Shown: one piece after another, positions 8,252-15,781 of the stretch
Layout of the letters: each line of letters starts with the position of its first letter
How positions within the stretch are numbered: position 1 is the stretch's first letter
Source of the DNA: Aquisediminimonas sp031376385
Lineage (GTDB): Bacteria > Pseudomonadota > Alphaproteobacteria > Sphingomonadales > Sphingomonadaceae
Length of the DNA: 64,000 bases
Direction: 5' to 3'
Assembly: GCA_031376385.1 (NCBI GenBank)
Contig: JANMDQ010000029.1
Span: 62,001-126,000 of the forward strand
Notes under the pieces: model-generated
Database searches by the model: none
The model's input: the letters and a program-made list of their open reading frames with translations, nothing else
What the model was told of the DNA's origin: nothing
Program-made: the position numbers and the translations under genes

Positions 8252-9541
8252 ATGGCCCGCTATCTTAAAACCGGCATCACCGAAGATGCAGCCGCTGAGG
8301 CAGACGCGCAGGTCCGCCATGTCGTTGAAGAGATTATTGCCGATATCAAGAAACGCGGCGATGACGCAGTGCGGGACTGGTCGCAGAAATTCGACAACTG
8401 GGCGCCTGCCGATTTCCGGTTGTCGCAAGCTGACATTGACGCAGCTTATGCAGAGCTGGCACCGCAAACCATTGAGGATATCCGCTTTGCGCAGGCACAG
8501 GTGCGAGGCTTTGCGCAGATTCAGCGCGATGCGTTAAAAGACGTTGAGGTCGAAACACTTCCCGGTGTGATACTGGGCCACAAAAACCTGCCGGTGAACA
8601 GCGTTGGTTGCTATGTCCCCGGCGGCAAATATCCGCTGGTCGCATCCGCGCACATGAGCGTTGTCACCGCGAAGGTCGCAGGCGTGCAGAGAGTGATTTC
8701 AGTAGCACCGCCGTTTGAGGGTAAACCCAATCCGGCGATTGTCGTTGCCATGCATATGGCGGGGGCGGACGAAATCCTGTGCGTTGGTGGCGTACAGGCG
8801 GTGGCGGCAATGGCGCTTGGCACTCAGAGCGTAAAGGCGGTCGATATGATTGTCGGGCCGGGCAACGCCTATGTCGCCGAAGCCAAACGACAACTGTTTG
8901 GGCGCATTGGGATCGACTTGCTCGCTGGACCGACAGAGACGCTGGTGATCGCCGATGAAACCGTTGACGGCGAGTTATGCGCCGCCGATCTGCTAGGCCA
9001 GGCTGAACATGGCCCCAATTCCCCCGCGATCTTGCTGACCAATTCAGAAGAGCTGGCGCGCGAAACAATGGCCGAAATCGAACGACAACTTACGATCCTG
9101 CCAACGGCCCCCATCGCGTCAAAGGCATGGGCCGACTACGGTCAGGTTATCGTTGCCGATAGCTACGAAGAAATGGTTCAGATTGCTGACGAAATTGCAT
9201 CCGAGCATGTGCAGGTGATGACAAAAGACCCCGATTATTTCCTCACGCATATGACCAATTACGGCGCGCTGTTTTTGGGCCACCGCACTAATGTTAGCTA
9301 TGGCGACAAAGTCATCGGCACGAACCACACATTACCCACGAAGAAAAATGCACGCTTTACGGGAGGACTTTGGGTGGGCAAGTTCATCAAAACTTGCACC
9401 TATCAACGGGTGCTAACCGATGAGGCTAGTGTGATGATAGGGGAATATTGTTCGCGTCTGTGCGCGATAGAAGGTTTCGCAGGTCATAAAGAACAGGCCG
9501 ACATAAGGGTCCGCCGTTATGGCCGTAAAGAAGCAGCCTGA
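8252..9541 (+). CDS. HisD-family dehydrogenase, catabolic (sulfopropanediol dehydrogenase-like)
   Basis: NAD+-dependent, zinc-containing alcohol-to-acid dehydrogenase of the histidinol dehydrogenase superfamily (429 residues). Recognisable blocks are GCYVPGGKYPLVASAHM, the cofactor region DMIVGPGNAYVAEAKRQLFG, GPTET, and QAEHGPNSPAILLT (Gln/His zinc-site region). The last block has Gly-Pro where true HisD usually has Asp-Pro, and the gene is not with his genes. It more resembles catabolic relatives such as HpsN (2,3-dihydroxypropane-1-sulfonate dehydrogenase). A clear AAGGAG precedes the start. It is the first gene of an operon whose next gene, the LacI regulator, overlaps it by 23 bases. I infer it oxidises a primary alcohol intermediate; the true substrate is not deducible. 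Confidence 0.85.
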   Translation: MARYLKTGITEDAAAEADAQVRHVVEEIIADIKKRGDDAVRDWSQKFDNWAPADFRLSQADIDAAYAELAPQTIEDIRFAQAQVRGFAQIQRDALKDVEVETLPGVILGHKNLPVNSVGCYVPGGKYPLVASAHMSVVTAKVAGVQRVISVAPPFEGKPNPAIVVAMHMAGADEILCVGGVQAVAAMALGTQSVKAVDMIVGPGNAYVAEAKRQLFGRIGIDLLAGPTETLVIADETVDGELCAADLLGQAEHGPNSPAILLTNSEELARETMAEIERQLTILPTAPIASKAWADYGQVIVADSYEEMVQIADEIASEHVQVMTKDPDYFLTHMTNYGALFLGHRTNVSYGDKVIGTNHTLPTKKNARFTGGLWVGKFIKTCTYQRVLTDEASVMIGEYCSRLCAIEGFAGHKEQADIRVRRYGRKEAA

Positions 9542-10562
9542 GGCCCTTACATCTAGGGCAACAGCAGGCGGGCGAGCAACATCCTATGATGTTGCACGCC
9601 ACGCCGGTGTGTCGCAGTCCGCGGTATCGCGCTGTTTCAAACAGGGCGCATCAGTCGCGCCGCGCACCCGCGAGAAGATATTGGCTGCTGCGCGCGAGCT
9701 GCATTATTATCCCAATGCCATTGCACAAGGCCTGATAACGCGCCGGTCGAACCTTGTCGCGATCATCATTTCGAACCTGACCAACCTGTATTATCCCGAG
9801 GTGCTGGCAGAGCTGACTCAGCGTTTATCCGCGCAGGGTATTCGTGTTCTGTTGTTCTCGCTCGCTGCCGAATCGGATGTCGACGAGGTGCTCGATCAAG
9901 TCTGGCGATATCGTGTTGACGGCGCGATAGTCGCGGCGCGGCTTCACCCCGAACAGCTCGCCGCGTTTGCCGACAGAGGCGTGCCGGTTGTGCTGTATAA
10001 CCGCATTGGCGAAGGCGTTCCCGTTGCCAGCGTCTGCTGCGATTCGGTCAGCGGCGAACATGCCTTGGTCGATGGCTTGGTTGAGGGCGAGCATCACGTC
10101 TTTGGCATCATCGCTGGCCCAGCCGATAGCTATGTCGGCGAAGAACGGGTTGAAGCAGCGCGGCGACGGTTGCAGCAATTGGGCCGCGACTGCCGGATAG
10201 TGCGCGGCAATTTCGATTATGCCAGCGGCGACGCGGCGCTGAAAGAACTGATGCGAATGACTCATCGCAAGATGGACGCACTGATTTGCGCCAACGACCT
10301 GATGGCGATCGGCGCGATCGATAGCGCGCGGATCAATTTCGGCCTTGAGGTGCCGCAGGATCTGTCAATTGTTGGCTTTGACGGCGTTGGTCCGGCAACT
10401 TGGCTTGCCTATCAAGTTACCACCATTCGCCAGCCGGTTCGGAGGATGACCGAGGCAGCAGTTGCGATGTTGATAGAACGGATCGAACGGCCCGAACTGT
10501 CGCCCGAACAGCGTTTGTTCGCAGGCGAATTGCTATCGGGCAACTCGGCGCGACTTGCCTAA
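9519..10562 (+). CDS. LacI-family transcriptional regulator
   Basis: Repressor-type regulator of 347 residues. The DNA-binding N-terminus has the LacI helix-turn-helix YDVARHAGVSQSAVSRCF at about residues 23-40, then a hinge segment and a periplasmic-binding-like effector domain (NLVAIIISNLTNLYYPEVL, ICANDLMAIGAID, DLSIVGFDG). The extra N-terminal stretch of about 20 residues is longer than usual. A later start is possible, but no better ribosome binding site is obvious. It lies inside the operon it presumably controls and would autoregulate through the operator at 8183. Confidence 0.92.
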   Translation: MAVKKQPEALTSRATAGGRATSYDVARHAGVSQSAVSRCFKQGASVAPRTREKILAAARELHYYPNAIAQGLITRRSNLVAIIISNLTNLYYPEVLAELTQRLSAQGIRVLLFSLAAESDVDEVLDQVWRYRVDGAIVAARLHPEQLAAFADRGVPVVLYNRIGEGVPVASVCCDSVSGEHALVDGLVEGEHHVFGIIAGPADSYVGEERVEAARRRLQQLGRDCRIVRGNFDYASGDAALKELMRMTHRKMDALICANDLMAIGAIDSARINFGLEVPQDLSIVGFDGVGPATWLAYQVTTIRQPVRRMTEAAVAMLIERIERPELSPEQRLFAGELLSGNSARLA

Positions 10563-10836
10563 TGCCAGTGACGCCTGTTCTGCTACCCGGTATATGTGCG
10601 ACGCGCGGCTGTGGCGCGGCGCAGTTGCCGCACTCACTGTGCCTGTGCTGTATATGTGCGGCAGCGAAGACACGCTCTGCCCACCGGAACGGCACCGCAA
10701 ATGGGCGCAGATCACACCCGATGCTCAATTTACCGAAATCCCGGGCGCAGGCCACATGCTTCCACTCGAAGCGCCCCAGGACTTTGCTGAAACACTCAAA
10801 ACCTGGCTCAACAACAACAAAGAGGAATTTGCCTGA
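10562..10836 (+). pseudogene. alpha/beta hydrolase, frameshifted and internally deleted
   Basis: The start ATG overlaps the lacI stop (TAATG). The first frame reads MPVTPVLLPG and then goes wrong. One base missing near 10590 shifts to the frame reading YMCDARLWRGAVAAL, which is what an intact hydrolase would have next. That runs directly into VPVLYMCGSEDTLCPP and PGAGHMLPLEAP, the regions of the catalytic Asp and His. The middle, including the nucleophile elbow (GxSxG) and lid, is absent. So the gene lost about half its length plus its frame, and no active hydrolase can be made. The TGATG overlap with the next gene is preserved. Confidence 0.75.
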
Positions 10837-11975
10837 TGGCTGACCGCATATTGACCACCCATGTCGGGTCGCTCCCGCGCTCTGCGGCTGTGACGGATCT
10901 AGTCTTTGCACAGGAACGCGGCGAGCCAGTTGATGCCGCACAGTTTTCATCGGTAATTGGCGCTGCCGTGGATGATGCGGTGGCTAAGCAAGTGGCAAGT
11001 GGCGTCGATCTTGTCTCCGACGGCGAAATGTCCAAAATCTCCTACGCCACTTATATCAAAGACCGGATTACTGGCTTCGATGGCGATAGTGCGCGGACGC
11101 CGCCCAAAGACCTTGAGATGTTTCCCAATTTCCTCAAGCGGCAAGACAAGGGCGGCGGCACCCCGACCTATCGTCGCCCCAAATGCGTCGGGCCGATTGC
11201 GGTCAAATCCATGGCTCCGCTTGAAGACGATGTTGCGCACATGCTGGGGGCTGTTGAGGCGCATAAGCCCGTTGGTGGCTTCATGAATGCGGCCTCACCC
11301 GGTGTGATCGCTTTGTTCCAGCCCAACGAATATTATCCGACACAAGACGCCTATCTGGAGGCATTGGCAGAGGCGATGCGACCCGAATATGAAGCGATTG
11401 TGGCCGCTGGGCTGTATCTGCAACTCGACAGCCCCGATCTTGGCCTCGGGCGGCACATGATGTACAAGGACCGCAGCGACGACGAATATCTGACGTTGAT
11501 CGGTGGCCATGTCGAGGCACTGAACCACGCGCTGCGCAACGTGCCTGCTGACCGCGTGAGGATGCATGTTTGCTGGGGCAATTATGAAGGGCCGCATTGC
11601 TGTGATGTTGAGCTGGGTGTGATCCTGCCGACACTGATGGCGGCAAAGCCGGCTGCTTTATTGTTCGAAACATCCAATCCGCGCCATGCTGCTGATTGGA
11701 ACTATTTCGTCGAAATGGCGGACATCATCCCCGAGGATAAAATCCTGATCCCAGGCGTAATCGATAGCACCACCAATTTCATCGAGCATCCGCGCGTCGT
11801 TGCCGAACGGATCGAACGATATGCGAACATTATCGGGCGCGAACGGGTGATTGCCGGAACCGACTGCGGATTTTCGACTTTTGCGGGCTTTGGCGTGGTC
11901 GATCCCGATATTGTTTGGGCAAAGCTCAAAACGCTTTCCGAAGGTGCAGAACTGGCGAGTAAGAAATTATGGTAG
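10836..11975 (+). CDS. MetE-core-like zinc-dependent methyl/alkyltransferase
   Basis: Protein of 379 residues matching only the C-terminal catalytic barrel of cobalamin-independent methionine synthase (MetE), without the N-terminal half. Zinc ligands appear in the expected order: His and Cys of HVCWGN, Glu of LLFETSNPRH, and Cys of AGTDCGFSTF. VASGVDLVSDGEMSK is the usual substrate-barrel strand. The family includes core-MetE enzymes and epoxyalkane:coenzyme M transferases, so the alkyl group and thiol acceptor cannot be assigned. Its position between a broken hydrolase and an aldolase, in a LacI-controlled operon, argues for a catabolic role. It overlaps the downstream gene by 7 bases. Confidence 0.85.
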   Translation: MADRILTTHVGSLPRSAAVTDLVFAQERGEPVDAAQFSSVIGAAVDDAVAKQVASGVDLVSDGEMSKISYATYIKDRITGFDGDSARTPPKDLEMFPNFLKRQDKGGGTPTYRRPKCVGPIAVKSMAPLEDDVAHMLGAVEAHKPVGGFMNAASPGVIALFQPNEYYPTQDAYLEALAEAMRPEYEAIVAAGLYLQLDSPDLGLGRHMMYKDRSDDEYLTLIGGHVEALNHALRNVPADRVRMHVCWGNYEGPHCCDVELGVILPTLMAAKPAALLFETSNPRHAADWNYFVEMADIIPEDKILIPGVIDSTTNFIEHPRVVAERIERYANIIGRERVIAGTDCGFSTFAGFGVVDPDIVWAKLKTLSEGAELASKKLW

Positions 11976-12718
11976 AGTTTCGCACCCGCCTTCACGCTGG
12001 CGAGCTGCTCACTGGCACATGGGTCAAAACCCCGCACCCGCATGTGGTTGAGGTGCTATCGCTCTCCTCGCTCGATTGTCTCGTGCTCGACGCCGAGCAT
12101 GCACCATTCGACCGGGCGAGCCTTGACCTATGCATTATGGCAGCGCGTGCGGGCGGCAAGACCGTGTTGGTCCGCCCGCAGTCGGCCAGCCATGAGCAAA
12201 TATTGAACGCGTTCGATTGCGGTGCCGAGGGCGTGATCCTCCCCCACATCCGCACCGCCGCCGAAGCCGAGACCGCTGTCAAAGCCTGCCATTATGTCAG
12301 TGGTGGGCGAGGCTATGCGGGATCCAGCCGTGCGGCAGGGTACACGACCAAAGGCATGGCCAAACATCGAGCTGATGCAAAGAATGTCATCGTCATCGCC
12401 CAGATCGAGGATGTTGAGGGTGTTGATAATATCGAGAGCATTGCTGCTGTTGAGGGCATAGATGCACTGTTCATAGGCCGCGCCGACCTGACGATTTCCT
12501 ATGCCGCTGACACGCCAGACGAGGCGGTGGTTGTAGACGCTGTCGACCGCATCGTTGCAGCGGGGAAAGCGGCGGGGCGGACGACTGGCATGTTTTTAGG
12601 CCGTATCGGTGACGTGCCGATGTGGCGTGAGAAAGGCGCGAGCCTGTTCATCCTGCAGTCTGATCAGGATTTTTTGCTTGGCGGTGCTGCAAGGTTGGCG
12701 GAGAGTGTGCGGGCTTAG
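11969..12718 (+). CDS. HpcH/HpaI-family aldolase
   Basis: Class II (metal-dependent) aldolase of 249 residues, the family of HpaI, GarL and RhmA, which cleave 4-hydroxy-2-oxo acids to pyruvate plus an aldehyde. Visible features are DCLVLDAEHAPFD (catalytic His region), the pterin/pyruvate-type motif GGRGYAGSSRAAGY, the metal ligand Glu in IAQIEDVEG, and GRADLTIS (usually G-P-x-D-L) with the second metal ligand. It is the last gene of the operon starting at 8252 and the likely carbon-carbon cleavage step of the pathway. The side-chain product is unknown. Confidence 0.88.
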   Translation: MVEFRTRLHAGELLTGTWVKTPHPHVVEVLSLSSLDCLVLDAEHAPFDRASLDLCIMAARAGGKTVLVRPQSASHEQILNAFDCGAEGVILPHIRTAAEAETAVKACHYVSGGRGYAGSSRAAGYTTKGMAKHRADAKNVIVIAQIEDVEGVDNIESIAAVEGIDALFIGRADLTISYAADTPDEAVVVDAVDRIVAAGKAAGRTTGMFLGRIGDVPMWREKGASLFILQSDQDFLLGGAARLAESVRA

Positions 12719-12809
12719 AGCTAGGATGTCCGTTCACGACAAGTTTGCGGCCGTTCCTAGAGTACGGCTCGGTTCTTGGAAGCTGCCGTAGCTTAATCAT
12801 CGCCGGTGA

Positions 12810-13814
12810 TCACTGCGGTTGGAGATCAGGCACCTCTCCGGTTTTCCAGAACTGTGCCGTCAACTGGACCGGCAACGGTCCTTGGTGAAATCCGCCATAC
12901 ATCGAGATGCCGGTATCCCGACCATCTCGAGCGACCGAACTCCGGAAATTTGCAACCGCCCCAACGTATTTGTCTAACGCCGAACTCAAGCGCCCAACTT
13001 GGTGATTGCACCAATCTGCGAACGGCCCTTGCTCAAAGCTGGGCAATGAGTCGCTGGGCACGACAATTGCGCAGGCTAGACCGATACTTGGCTCAAGAGA
13101 CTCCGGTTTCGCTCGCCGCTGATAACGAACAGCGAGTATATTGCCATTTTCAAACCAAGCATATCGCCACTGTAAGATGCCGTCGCGGGGAAAACTCTCG
13201 TCGCGGTTCGCTTGTCGAACGAGGCTGGAGCGTATTCCGGCACCAACTTCAACCTCGCGTACAAGATTTGAGAAAAGACTGTCCAATTGGTCCGTCGCGT
13301 AAACGCTCAATTTAGCTCCCGGAACCTTTTGCAATGGCTCTAAGCCGATTGCAGTTGTTGCGGTAAACCCTAATGCACCCCAGTTTTTTTCTTCGGCAGA
13401 TCGACAGGAACGAGCCGCAAGCTCAGCGATAGTTTCTTCCTTAAAGCCGACGCTAAGACCCGTTACGGGAACATCGATGCGGCATATTATCCCGTTTGAA
13501 AAGCGGCCAGAGACTATGATGAGAAACTTTGGGTATACGAGGCGGACGTCGGTTTCGCTGCCGACCTCCCGGAGAAGAGGAGTCCCAAAAGCGTCTAGAA
13601 CCTCGCTGACTGCGGCAGCCGCCGCCTCGTCGCGACGCCGATTAAATGTGTCCAAAGAGCCTGGGTTGACCGGATATTGGCGAACCTCCACGCCCACGCC
13701 AAGTTCTTTAAGCACGTGAAGAGGGGCTTCTTGAGCATGTGCCTTAGCGACCGAGGAGGCCGCGCATAAAGCGCCTATGCAGAGAGCTATCTGTCGAAAT
13801 CGTAGACCATCCAT
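12810..13814 (-). CDS. hypothetical exported protein
   Basis: I do not recognise the family. Starting at 13814 the protein (334 residues) begins MDGLRFRQIALCIGALCAAS with an AHA-Q signal-peptidase site near residue 28, so it is probably periplasmic. A start 13 codons upstream (13853) would spoil the signal peptide. Several cysteines (RSCRS, GLACAIV, DWCNHQ) could form disulfides. Base composition looks somewhat less GC-rich than its neighbours. It lies between the aldolase operon and the repeat at 13930. Nothing ties it to the catabolic genes. Confidence 0.6.
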   Translation of the reverse strand: MDGLRFRQIALCIGALCAASSVAKAHAQEAPLHVLKELGVGVEVRQYPVNPGSLDTFNRRRDEAAAAAVSEVLDAFGTPLLREVGSETDVRLVYPKFLIIVSGRFSNGIICRIDVPVTGLSVGFKEETIAELAARSCRSAEEKNWGALGFTATTAIGLEPLQKVPGAKLSVYATDQLDSLFSNLVREVEVGAGIRSSLVRQANRDESFPRDGILQWRYAWFENGNILAVRYQRRAKPESLEPSIGLACAIVVPSDSLPSFEQGPFADWCNHQVGRLSSALDKYVGAVANFRSSVARDGRDTGISMYGGFHQGPLPVQLTAQFWKTGEVPDLQPQ

Positions 13815-14384
13815 CGTCGGATCATGCCAGATCTGCGATAGTTGGCAAATCAATCATGTCAGCTTACCGAAATAGCTATCTAAAACCGGACGTTCCCGAA
13901 TCCCCAACAAAGCGGCCAATCGCGCTATTGTTCTTATAATGTTCTTGCAATATAGGACATTTCTGGTGCGCCGTTGGGATGTGGTTTGACACTCTCTTTG
14001 ACTCGTTGCGGTGCCTGATCGGGCGCTTTGCGGGCTTCATGGCCAAGTTCTCCGGCGCAGGCAGCCGAAAGGCCGGGGAACGGCGGTGTTCGCAATATGA
14101 ACATCTGTTCATGAAAAGTGCCTTTTCGTGTGACCTTTGTGACCTTCGGCTCCAATCCCCAACATAGCAGCCCGTTGTACAGCGGATATATTCGTGCCCC
14201 GCACGACCGATGTTGGCATAAGCCGGGAAAAAGCCGTAATCCTGTTCGTCTGGGGCTCGGATCATGATTTCCTTTTGCAACCTGCCTCAAAATCGGCAGA
14301 GACGGTTAGACCCTAAAAATATTGCAACAAAATCATGCTAATCGCGTTGTGGTACGTAGGCATGTTTTCAAGGAACCCCATTAC
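13815..14384. other. long intergenic region carrying repeat copy R1
   Basis: About 570 bases without a convincing gene. The minus-strand open frames here show no family resemblance. The region contains repeat R1 (13930-14146) and, at its right end, the AAGGAA ribosome binding site (14369-14374) of the HAD gene. Confidence 0.55.
13930..14146 (+). repeat. dispersed repeat R1 with SOS-box-like sequences
   Basis: Two blocks here recur in the same orientation at 28339-28504. Block 1 starts with GTTCTTATAATGTTC (13930-13944; GTTC-N7-GTTC, the alphaproteobacterial LexA-box form) followed by TTGCAATATAGGACATTTC. Block 2 (14094-14146) contains the perfect palindrome ATGAACATCTGTTCAT (14097-14112) and GTGTGACCTTTGTGACCTT, and matches the other copy at 48 of 53 positions by eye. 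The blocks are 150 bases apart here and about 100 in the other copy. Confidence 0.7.
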
Positions 14385-15095
14385 ATGGTGCAGTTAAAAG
14401 CCGTCATTTTCGGCGCAATCGGTGTCATCGCAGAAACGTCGGACCTGCAGCGCCAGTCTTTCAACCTTGCCTTTCGCGAACAAGGTCTGGATTGGGACTG
14501 GGACGCCGCGACATATCGACGGCTGCTATCCGTCAATGGCGGGCAGGCCCGACTGCGCGCTTACCGTGATGAAGACGCGGACCGTTCGGACGTATCCGAC
14601 GCGTTGATTGCCGAACTGCACGAACGCAAAACCTTCCATTACGCCGCGCTCACCGCTGGCGGCGCGCTGGCGCCACGACGCGGCGTCGCCGAACTCATCA
14701 AAACATGCCGGGATGAAAATGTTCGCGTCGCTCTTTGTACATCGACATCGTTAGACAATGTCGACGCCATCAGGGCGGCCTTGGGCGACCGGCTTGATTT
14801 CGGGGCCTTTGCCAGCATCACGACGATTGACAAGATTGCCAGCGTCAAGCCAGCGCCCGACGCGTATCTCCATTGCCTGTTGCAACTGGGACTGACGGCG
14901 GACGACGTGGTCGCAATAGAAGACACGCCGGTCAGCATGGCTTCGGCGATAGCGGCAGGAATTGCAGTAATCGCTATGCCAGGGGCGATGACCGATGATC
15001 AGGATTTTTCAGGCGCGGCGCTTGTCACCGACGATTTAGCGGCATTGACGCTGAACCAGATTGAAGCGGTTTTAGCAGCCCCCGCTCACGCATAA
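14385..15095 (+). CDS. HAD-superfamily (CbbY/phosphoglucomutase-like) protein lacking the DxD nucleophile
   Basis: Protein of 236 residues with the fold motifs of HAD-IA phosphatases: motif II threonine/serine in VALCTSTS, a lysine in SVKPAPDAY, and motif IV IEDTPVSMASAIAAG. Motif I, normally DxDGT, reads FGAIGVIAET, so both catalytic aspartates are replaced (Gly and Ile). Normal phosphatase chemistry is therefore not expected. It may bind a phosphorylated ligand, use another mechanism, or be structural. The start at 14385 is chosen because AAGGAA precedes it by 10 bases and the family begins here. An upstream in-frame start at 14322 has no such site. It is convergent with 15086. Confidence 0.8.
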   Translation: MVQLKAVIFGAIGVIAETSDLQRQSFNLAFREQGLDWDWDAATYRRLLSVNGGQARLRAYRDEDADRSDVSDALIAELHERKTFHYAALTAGGALAPRRGVAELIKTCRDENVRVALCTSTSLDNVDAIRAALGDRLDFGAFASITTIDKIASVKPAPDAYLHCLLQLGLTADDVVAIEDTPVSMASAIAAGIAVIAMPGAMTDDQDFSGAALVTDDLAALTLNQIEAVLAAPAHA

Positions 15096-15781
15096 GAGAT
15101 GGTCTCGCGCGCGATCTGTGCCGCCATCGCAGCGTGATCGATCACCGTATCGTCCGAATCGCCGGTGAAAATGCTGCTGCCGATCAGGCGCACGCGCTGA
15201 CCGTTCGCATGATGTCCGTGCACGCGCCACAATATCGCGGTTCGCTTTTCGCCAACTACCGCATGTTCGAAATAGAAAGTGGCATCGGGTAACTCGCGGA
15301 CAAGTTCAGGCAGCCAAGCGCGGTCGTAGAGATTGAAGGCACGGCCATTCCAGGCCTGGTGCAGCCAGTTGGCGATGTCGCGGGCACCGTCAGGAAAGCT
15401 TGGTGGGAGAATCGCATTGTCGCTTGCGGCATACTGCCCTTCACCGCTGCGCAGTTCACCTAAAGGCGGGTGCTGGGGCAGGGCGGATTTGGGTTCGCCG
15501 CGATCTTCGATGACGACTTCGCGCAAGATGCGGCCTTCTTCGCGCCAGACCCAGCGGTGGCCGTGCCAGCCCTTTACCTTGTATGCGATCATACCCCCCA
15601 GATCGGAGGTGATGGTGATGTCGCTAGCGTCCTCATTCACCCAAGCTGCGGTAATTGCATCGCGGCCTTTGATGATGCCGAGGCTGTCCTCCCGCGTCGT
15701 GCGGTGGACATGGCTATCGGCAAGTGCGGCCAGATTACGGTCTCGTCGCAAGGAAGTTTCGAGTTTGGAAAGATCGCTCAA
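15086..15781 (-). CDS. NTF2/SnoaL-like protein (short tandem form)
   Basis: Protein of 231 residues, probably two diverged cone-shaped alpha+beta barrel domains. A weak N-terminal one runs to about residue 90. The second, with WLHQAWNGRAFNLYDRAWLP, LPDATFYFEHAVVGEKRTAILWRVHG and RLIGSSIF, resembles the second domain of the longer paralogues here. The start is TTG at 15781: the stop of the upstream gene overlaps it (TTGA), GGAGG lies 6 bases before it, and no ATG is available. It is last in the operon bicupin - SnoaL - this gene. SnoaL-like proteins act as cyclases, hydratases, isomerases or ligand binders; the role here is unknown. Confidence 0.65.
   Translation of the reverse strand: MSDLSKLETSLRRDRNLAALADSHVHRTTREDSLGIIKGRDAITAAWVNEDASDITITSDLGGMIAYKVKGWHGHRWVWREEGRILREVVIEDRGEPKSALPQHPPLGELRSGEGQYAASDNAILPPSFPDGARDIANWLHQAWNGRAFNLYDRAWLPELVRELPDATFYFEHAVVGEKRTAILWRVHGHHANGQRVRLIGSSIFTGDSDDTVIDHAAMAAQIARETISYA

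Noticed and set aside
8252..9541. Assignment of the HisD-family gene as the biosynthetic hisD
   Set aside because: It is embedded in a LacI-controlled catabolic operon without his genes and differs in the QAEHGP zinc-site block. A biosynthetic role is unlikely.
13930..13944. LexA box in R1 as promoter of a nearby SOS gene
   Set aside because: No gene with a proper start follows on either strand, and no -35 element lies at the right distance from the ATAAT sequence. Kept only as part of the repeat.
13876..14290. Minus-strand frames of 118-134 codons across repeat R1
   Set aside because: They have no ribosome binding site or family similarity. Their resemblance to a frame at 28208-28585 is explained by the shared repeat DNA.
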